From the NCBI GenBank assembly GCA_002394185.1, contig DGTB01000083.1:1-9192 (forward strand): a DNA stretch of 9,192 bases, in the 5' to 3' direction. Position 1 is the first letter of the stretch; the number at the start of each line of letters is the position of its first letter. Of this stretch, positions 3,882-9,192 are shown one piece after another. The notes beneath the pieces were generated by a model, which was given only the letters and a program-made list of their open reading frames with translations, searched no databases and had not been told where the DNA came from. The position numbers and the translations under genes are program-made. Origin of the DNA: Bacteroidales bacterium UBA4347. GTDB taxonomy: Bacteria; Bacteroidota; Bacteroidia; Bacteroidales; P3.

Positions 3882-6800
3882 ATGAGCACCAAGTTTTTCA
3901 ACAATATTGACGCGACGCTGCTGGACAAGTTCCACGGCATCGCCTCCGCAATGGCCAACTTCGACATCTTCCATGCCGTGGTTGGCTATTTTCGTTCTTC
4001 AGGATACTTCAAGCTGCGCCGCGAACTGGACTCTACGCAGGAAATCAAAATCCTTGTCGGCATCAATATCGACAACCTCTTCCGCCAGTCGCAGGCTGCT
4101 GGCAAGATGTTCTTCGGTGACCGAGAGGCGTCGCTGGAGCAGTACTGCGACGACTTCCTGCGCGATGTGCGCCAGTCGGACTATAGCGGCGAGGTGGACG
4201 AGGGCATCCGTCAGTTCTGCGAGGACATCGCCTCCAAGCGACTCGAGATGCGCATCCACCCCACACGCGACCTCCACGCCAAGTTCTACCTCTGTCTGCC
4301 ACAACAGCACAGCGAACACAGCGACGGCTGGGTCATTATGGGCAGCAGCAACATCAGCGACCAGGGGCTCGGCGCCACCGAGCCGCCGCGCTACGAGCTC
4401 AACGTGGCAATGAAAGACTACGACGATGTGGCCTACTGCGAGGCGGAGTTCCAACGTTTGTGGGCCGAGGCGCTGCCTATCACCTTCGCCGACGTGGAAC
4501 ATATGATGGGCAAGACGCACCTCGCTCCCGACGCTCAGCAGCCCACGCCTTACGAGCTTTATATGAGGATGCTCATCGACCATTTCGGCACCCAAGTGGA
4601 GGACGACTTCGTGCCGCTGCTGCCCGAGGGATATTCCGACCTCACCTACCAGCGCGACGCCGTGGTGCAAGGCTACGACATTATGCTGCGCCACAACGGA
4701 TGTTTCATCGCCGACGTGGTGGGCTTGGGCAAGACGGTGGTGGCCGCTATGATTGCCCAACGCTTCATCGCCGCCAACGGCGACAACACCCGTATCCTCG
4801 TCATCTACCCTCCTTCCGTGCAGAGCAATTGGACCGATACCTTCGACGACTTCCGCATCAAGAACAAATATACGCGCTTCATCACCAACGGCAGCCTCGA
4901 CAAGATTATCGACGGCAACAACTACGACACGCCGCCATACTACGACCTCGTCATCGTCGACGAGGCGCACAACTTCCGCCACGACAGTAATTGCAACTAT
5001 GACCTGCTGCAACGCATCACCAAGTCGCCCCGACTGAACAAGGGCAACATCAAGGGTGGCAAGAAGGTGCTACTACTCTCGGCCACGCCGCTCAACAACA
5101 CACCCGAGGACATCAAGAATCAGTTGCTGCTGTTTCAGGACACCGCCCGCTGCACGCTAGACGGCGTGAGCAATATCGCCGACACCTTCGCACCGTGGAT
5201 CAAGGAGTTCAAGAGCCTGATGTCGCAACGCCGTGTGCTCACACCCGAAATGCTGACTTCGCGCATCGACGGCATCAACCAGGAGCTCCGCCACACCGTG
5301 CTGGAGAAGGTGATGGTGCGCCGCACGCGCAGCAACATCCAACACGAGCCACGCTACAGCGGCGAGATACACTTCCCGCATCTGCTCGACCCCGAGGACC
5401 GCACCTATCAGATGTCGCCCGAGGTGCTGATGCTCTTTGTGGACACCTACAAAAAGTTGATAGACACCCCCACCTCCAGCCTGCGTGAGGAAAAGCCCGA
5501 CATGTTCGACGGCAGCGGCCTGCGCTACGCCCGTTACCGAGCTATTGAGTATTGTCCGTCATACAAGATTCCGTCCGGAAAAACGGCCAAACATATGGCC
5601 GACTCGCTGGCCGGCATCTACCAAACCCACATGGTCAAACGTCTGGAAAGCAGCTTCGATGCCTTCAAGAAGTCGCTGCACACGCTGCTGAGTGCCACCG
5701 AAGGGATGATAAAGATGTTCCGCGAGGACAAGGTGATTATCGCCCCCGACCTGAACGTCAAGAAGCTGCAAGCCGACGGGATGGAACTGGACGCAATACT
5801 AGAGCTGGCGATGGCCAAAGGCTTCGACCCGGACGAGATCACCTTCCGCGCCACCGACTTCAAGCCCGAGTTCCTGCCGATGCTGGAATACGACGCCGAC
5901 CTGCTGCGCGGACTCTGCAAGCGGTGGGACAAGGTGGATGCCGACCCCAAACTGGACCTCTTCGTCGAGATGCTGCAAGGCGAGCTCTTCGACCCTCAGC
6001 GCAACCAAGAGGGCAAGCTGGTGGTCTTCAGCGAGAGCGTGGACACCGTCAACTACCTGACCGAACAGCTGCGCCAGCGGCTGCATCGCACCGATATCCT
6101 CTCTGTCTGTGCCCGCGACCGCAACCGCAAGCGTGATGACATCCGGGCCAACTTCGATGCCAACTATAAGGGCGAACACCGCAACGACTACAATATCATC
6201 GTCACCAGCGACGTGCTGGCCGAGGGCGTCAACCTGCACCGCGCCAACGTCATCGTCAATTACGATAGCCCGTGGAATGCCACGCGCCTGATGCAGCGTA
6301 TTGGCCGTGTGAACCGTATCGGCTCCACCGCCAGAGCCATCTACAACTATATGTTCTACCCCTCCGACCCGGGCGATGCCATCATCAGCCTCAAAAAGAA
6401 CTCGCTCATCAAGCTGCAGAGCTTCCATTCCGCCCTCGGTGAAGACACCAGGATTTATTCGCACGACGAGATAGTGCAGGAGTTCCGCCTCTTCAACAAC
6501 GATGTGCGCGACGATACCGACCGCAGTCTTGAGCTGCTGGCCGAGGTTCGTGCCCTGCACGACACCAACCCCGCCCTCTACCGCCGCATCAAGCAACTGC
6601 CGCCCAAGAGCCGCTGTTGTAGAATTGATAATCCAGAATTGAAAAAAGAGAACTCTGAATCAAGCATTCACACAATCTCCTACCTGTCGTCTCCCAACAA
6701 GAGAGCCTTCTACCTTGTCGGCCAACATACACGCGAGCTCTCTTTCCTCGAGGCCGTCGACATCTTCCGTGCCGAGCCCACCGAGAAAGGCGTGCCTTTC

Positions 6801-7223
6801 GCCGATGCCGAGGCTACCCATTACGCTCAAGTGCGCAGCGCTCTAGCACTGTATGCTGCCGACCAGCAACGCGAGCACCAAGAGGAACGCCCCAAGATTG
6901 GCGGTCGTGACAACGACGCCAAGAAAGCCGCCGCCTTCCTGCGCGAGGTACGGCCCGCGATGCCCGACGACGAAGCCCGAGCCGTAGCCGACCGGCTGAA
7001 GCAGATGGTAGAACGCGGCACCTACAACCAGCTGGCCGATGCCCTCATTCGTATGTCGCGCAAACACAAGAAAGAGCCCATCCCCACCATCAAGATAGTG
7101 GAGCAGCTCGAAGACCTCGACACCCGCTACAGCCAGCCCCAAAAGACGCAACCCACCGCGTCACACATCGCCAACAACACCGCCGAAATCATCCTTTCCG
7201 AAACATTTAAAGAAAAAATATGA
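3882..7223 (+). CDS. PLD-nuclease / SNF2-family helicase fusion (ATP-dependent restriction-type protein)
   Basis: A 1113-residue protein. Residues 1-195 form a PLD-like nuclease domain: FHAVVGYFRSSGYF, the catalytic LHAKFYL (H132, K134) and GSSNIS (154-159). With one HxK site per chain, a dimer would be needed for a complete active site. An SF2/SNF2 motor follows: YQRDAV near 256, Walker A DVVGLGKT (278-285), DEAH (360-363), SATPLNN (400-406), MVRRTRS (478-484), KLVVFSES (712-719), TSDVLAEGVNL (775-785) and QRIGRVNRIGS with the arginine finger (805-815). A ~200-residue insertion separates the two motor lobes. A short AT-rich stretch encodes residues 913-930. ATG at 3882 is preferred to in-frame TTG at 3840, which lies in the T-run. 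The stop overlaps the methyltransferase start (ATGA). Role inferred: DNA translocation plus cleavage in restriction. Confidence 0.9.
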   Translation: MSTKFFNNIDATLLDKFHGIASAMANFDIFHAVVGYFRSSGYFKLRRELDSTQEIKILVGINIDNLFRQSQAAGKMFFGDREASLEQYCDDFLRDVRQSDYSGEVDEGIRQFCEDIASKRLEMRIHPTRDLHAKFYLCLPQQHSEHSDGWVIMGSSNISDQGLGATEPPRYELNVAMKDYDDVAYCEAEFQRLWAEALPITFADVEHMMGKTHLAPDAQQPTPYELYMRMLIDHFGTQVEDDFVPLLPEGYSDLTYQRDAVVQGYDIMLRHNGCFIADVVGLGKTVVAAMIAQRFIAANGDNTRILVIYPPSVQSNWTDTFDDFRIKNKYTRFITNGSLDKIIDGNNYDTPPYYDLVIVDEAHNFRHDSNCNYDLLQRITKSPRLNKGNIKGGKKVLLLSATPLNNTPEDIKNQLLLFQDTARCTLDGVSNIADTFAPWIKEFKSLMSQRRVLTPEMLTSRIDGINQELRHTVLEKVMVRRTRSNIQHEPRYSGEIHFPHLLDPEDRTYQMSPEVLMLFVDTYKKLIDTPTSSLREEKPDMFDGSGLRYARYRAIEYCPSYKIPSGKTAKHMADSLAGIYQTHMVKRLESSFDAFKKSLHTLLSATEGMIKMFREDKVIIAPDLNVKKLQADGMELDAILELAMAKGFDPDEITFRATDFKPEFLPMLEYDADLLRGLCKRWDKVDADPKLDLFVEMLQGELFDPQRNQEGKLVVFSESVDTVNYLTEQLRQRLHRTDILSVCARDRNRKRDDIRANFDANYKGEHRNDYNIIVTSDVLAEGVNLHRANVIVNYDSPWNATRLMQRIGRVNRIGSTARAIYNYMFYPSDPGDAIISLKKNSLIKLQSFHSALGEDTRIYSHDEIVQEFRLFNNDVRDDTDRSLELLAEVRALHDTNPALYRRIKQLPPKSRCCRIDNPELKKENSESSIHTISYLSSPNKRAFYLVGQHTRELSFLEAVDIFRAEPTEKGVPFADAEATHYAQVRSALALYAADQQREHQEERPKIGGRDNDAKKAAAFLREVRPAMPDDEARAVADRLKQMVERGTYNQLADALIRMSRKHKKEPIPTIKIVEQLEDLDTRYSQPQKTQPTASHIANNTAEIILSETFKEKI
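6618..6671 (+). other. AT-rich in-frame segment in helicase gene
   Basis: An AT-rich stretch rich in GAATTG and GAACTCTGAATC encodes CRIDNPELKKENSESSIH (residues 913-930) between two GC-rich, C-ending-codon regions. It sits at a likely domain junction. It looks like a small insertion, but its ends do not match the inverted repeats of the two elements in the methyltransferase gene, so relation to them is uncertain. Confidence 0.45.
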
Positions 7224-9192
7224 ACACCGACACCATCAAACGCATCTTCCAGTCGCAGTTCGACTACACGACCTACTGCAACGAGATAGTCCACAACATC
7301 TTTGGCTGCAACGACATCGCCAGCAGTCCCGAGGAGCTTCCATCCTCCTCCGATGGCGACCAGAACTACTTCATAGGTCGTATGGCCGATACCGACAGCC
7401 GCGAGCTAGGCTTCTTCTACACCCGTGTGGCCGAAGGCAGCGACGTGCGCCGCAAGCGTGTGGGTCTACGCAAACTGATTGCACCATACCTGAAATACGA
7501 GGTCGATGCCGCCATCGCCGTCTTCGACGACGACAACCATTGGCGCCTGTCGTATATCTGCGACATGAAGGAGGGCGTTACCGCCGCCAAGCGTTTCTCC
7601 TATATCCTCGGCGACCCACAAGGGCAATACAAAACCCCGCTGGAGCGACTGTCAGACCTTGGTACGCAGGCTGCCAGCCTGCGGTTGTGTGACATCCGCG
7701 ACGCTTTCTCGGTCGATGCCCTCAGCAAGGAGTTCTTCGACGAGTATCATCGCCACTACGATATTATTGTCAAAGAATTGGAACGACAGGAAAATAGCGG
7801 TGCTCTCTATCACGACTATGTAAAGAAAATGCTCGGTCGTATCGTCTTCCTGCACTTCCTGCAGAAGAAAGGCTGGCTTGATGGCAACCAAGCCTTCTTG
7901 CGCGACCTCTTCTTTATGCAGCCGCTCGACCGGCGGGCTGACTTCCTCGAAAAAGTGTTGGAACCGCTTTTCTTCGGTATCTTCAATACCGAGACAGCGC
8001 AACGTGAGCGGCTGTTCTCCGACCGCCATTGGGACAAGCAACTACTGGAAGACTGGAGCGCACTTCCTTACCTCAACGGAGGGCTGTTTGAGGAAGACGC
8101 TGTTGACAAGCTGCACATCAAGCTGCCGGGCTCCTTGTTCGAAGACCTCTTCACCTTCCTGGCTTCCTACAACTTCACCGTCGACGAGAACGACCCCGAC
8201 GATGCCGAGGTGGGTGTCGACCCCGAGATGCTGGGCAAAATTTTCGAGAGTCTGCTGGAGGACAACAAAGCCAAAGGTGCCTTCTACACCCCCAAAGAGA
8301 TAGTGCGCTATATGTGCAAGGAAAGCCTTATCGCTTACCTTGTCTCTCAAATTAGTAAGTCTCAATCAGAACGAAAAGAACAAAAAGAAAACTCTGGTAG
8401 TTCTGATAATTCTGATTGCGATAAACAAGTCCGGAGTTTCGTTGAGCACCATGAGTTTCCGTCAGAATTAGAGCCCTACCGCGATACGCTGGATTCTGCC
8501 CTCTGCAACGTGAAGATCTGCGACCCCGCCATCGGCTCCGGAGCCTTCCCCATGGGCCTCCTCAACGAGCTCTGGCGCTGCCGCGAAGCCTTGGCTCAAT
8601 CACATTCTCAATCAGAACGAAAAGAAAAACATAATAACAATATAGGCAAGAATAATTCTGATAATTCTTTTAGTTCTGATTGCGAAAAAGAACCATCTGA
8701 TTGCATGATGTCTCGTGTGGAACTGAAAAAGGAGATCATCGAGAACAACATCTACGGCGTAGACATCGAGCGCGGTGCCATCGACATCGCCCGTCTGCGT
8801 TTCTGGCTCAGCATCGTGGTCGACGCCGAGGAGCCAGAGCCACTCCCCAACTTCGACTACAAGTTTATGCAGGGCAACAGCCTTATCGAGAGCTACAAGG
8901 GCATTGACCTGAGCCGCATCTCCAACCGTCTGCGTGGCGGACAGAGCAAGTCCACGCAGTTGTTGCTGGGCTTGGACAGCGACTTCAGCAAGAAGAACCT
9001 GCAACGCCTGTTGCGCGACTACTTCTCCGTCACCGACCACAAGCAGAAAGCCAGTATGCGCCAAGCCATCAACGACGAGGTCAAACGTCTGATAACAGAC
9101 TTCATCGGCGGCACCGCCGCCGACCTCGACACCCTCGACCCCTCCGCCAACCAAGACTTCTTCCTCTGGCACACCTGGTTCAAAGACATCTT
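7220..9192 (+). CDS. Adenine-specific DNA methyltransferase, Eco57I/type IIG-like (3' end outside window)
   Basis: Open for 657 codons to the window edge. Residues 1-190 are a domain I cannot assign, with no clear PD-(D/E)XK site. A helical block follows (YVKKMLGRIVFLHFLQKKGWLDG, 200-222), then GAFYTPKEIVRYM (353-365) and the SAM-binding motif I DPAIGSGAF (435-443). IYGVDIERGAIDIARLRFWLS (511-531, motif II region) and KFMQGNSLIES come next. The catalytic NPPY motif would be expected shortly after the cut-off, following FFLWHTWFKDI. This order fits N6-adenine methyltransferases of the Eco57I/type IIG and PglX groups. It starts inside the helicase stop codon (ATGA), implying translational coupling and a stoichiometric complex or shared pathway. 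Two AT-rich inserts (residues about 381-401 and 463-489) flank motif I in probable surface loops. Role inferred: marks host DNA and provides site recognition for the PLD-SNF2 partner. Confidence 0.88.
   Translation, partial: MNTDTIKRIFQSQFDYTTYCNEIVHNIFGCNDIASSPEELPSSSDGDQNYFIGRMADTDSRELGFFYTRVAEGSDVRRKRVGLRKLIAPYLKYEVDAAIAVFDDDNHWRLSYICDMKEGVTAAKRFSYILGDPQGQYKTPLERLSDLGTQAASLRLCDIRDAFSVDALSKEFFDEYHRHYDIIVKELERQENSGALYHDYVKKMLGRIVFLHFLQKKGWLDGNQAFLRDLFFMQPLDRRADFLEKVLEPLFFGIFNTETAQRERLFSDRHWDKQLLEDWSALPYLNGGLFEEDAVDKLHIKLPGSLFEDLFTFLASYNFTVDENDPDDAEVGVDPEMLGKIFESLLEDNKAKGAFYTPKEIVRYMCKESLIAYLVSQISKSQSERKEQKENSGSSDNSDCDKQVRSFVEHHEFPSELEPYRDTLDSALCNVKICDPAIGSGAFPMGLLNELWRCREALAQSHSQSERKEKHNNNIGKNNSDNSFSSDCEKEPSDCMMSRVELKKEIIENNIYGVDIERGAIDIARLRFWLSIVVDAEEPEPLPNFDYKFMQGNSLIESYKGIDLSRISNRLRGGQSKSTQLLLGLDSDFSKKNLQRLLRDYFSVTDHKQKASMRQAINDEVKRLITDFIGGTAADLDTLDPSANQDFFLWHTWFKDI
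8360..8421. mobile_element. MITE-like AT-rich insert 1 in methyltransferase gene
   Basis: A 62-bp segment starting TCTCAATCAGAA and ending TTCTGATTGCGA; these ends are inverted repeats at 11 of 12 positions. Its first 21 bases are identical to those of the second copy at 8606. AT-rich sequence contrasts sharply with the GC-rich gene. It is read in frame as a polar Ser/Asn/Lys/Glu-rich linker before SAM motif I. Confidence 0.6.
8606..8685. mobile_element. MITE-like AT-rich insert 2 in methyltransferase gene
   Basis: An 80-bp segment with the same terminal inverted repeats (TCTCAATCAGAA / TTCTGATTGCGA) and a longer, divergent interior. Partial extra copies of the ends flank it (CTCAATCA at 8596-8603 and TCTGATTGC at 8696-8704), as if one element had inserted beside or inside another. 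It is translated as an Asn/Ser/Lys-rich loop after SAM motif I without disrupting the frame. Confidence 0.6.

Noticed and set aside
3999..5012. 337-aa open frame on the minus strand
   Set aside because: It lies wholly inside the helicase gene, is a low-complexity Val/Ala/His-rich translation typical of the antisense of GC-rich C-ending codons, and shows no domain; the sense frame has clear PLD and SNF2 motifs.
5799..6596. 265-aa open frame on the minus strand
   Set aside because: Antisense shadow of the helicase motor lobe; Val/Gly/Asp-rich with no recognisable motif.
3882..9192. DISARM or BREX system
   Set aside because: Only the helicase and methyltransferase types overlap; drmA, drmB, pglZ and brxC are not visible, and the PLD domain is fused to the helicase. 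The truncated 3' side leaves this open.

Overview
The window looks like chromosomal DNA from the Bacteroidales (Bacteroides/Prevotella-like). Three things suggest this: promoters with the phylum-specific TTTG / TAnnTTTG boxes, weak or absent Shine-Dalgarno sequences, and an nrdD-nrdG pair whose NrdD tail reads RVIGYLRRVS. Coding DNA is mostly GC-rich with C-ending codons, while intergenic DNA and several small in-frame inserts are strikingly AT-rich.

Left part (1-1514): the 3' end of nrdD and complete nrdG, which together make the anaerobic ribonucleotide reductase and its activase. Converging on nrdG, with only 5 bp between the stops, is an XRE-family regulator on the minus strand. Its linker is largely made of two families of short palindromic repeats, read in frame.

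Middle (1515-2533): about 1 kb without a convincing gene. It starts with ~400 bp of extremely AT-rich DNA that carries a minus-strand promoter for the regulator and four TTAC-N4-GTAA palindromes (candidate operators). It ends with a good plus-strand promoter for a YhcG/DUF1016-type PD-(D/E)XK nuclease gene (2534-3583).

Right part (3584-9192): directly after the nuclease stop codon, a -7-like box and a near-copy of the nuclease gene's 5' leader recur. They are followed by a 114-nt long hairpin and a T-run. Next come a 1113-aa protein fusing a PLD-type nuclease domain to an SNF2-family helicase/translocase (3882-7223) and, overlapping it by 4 bp (ATGA), an adenine-specific DNA methyltransferase (Eco57I/type IIG-like) that runs off the end of the window. 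Helicase, nuclease and methyltransferase together look like an ATP-dependent restriction-modification or phage-defence module. The methyltransferase shows no obvious nuclease motif of its own in the part visible, so the PLD domain is the likely cutter (inference). The methyltransferase gene contains two MITE-like AT-rich inserts with matching terminal inverted repeats, both read through in frame.
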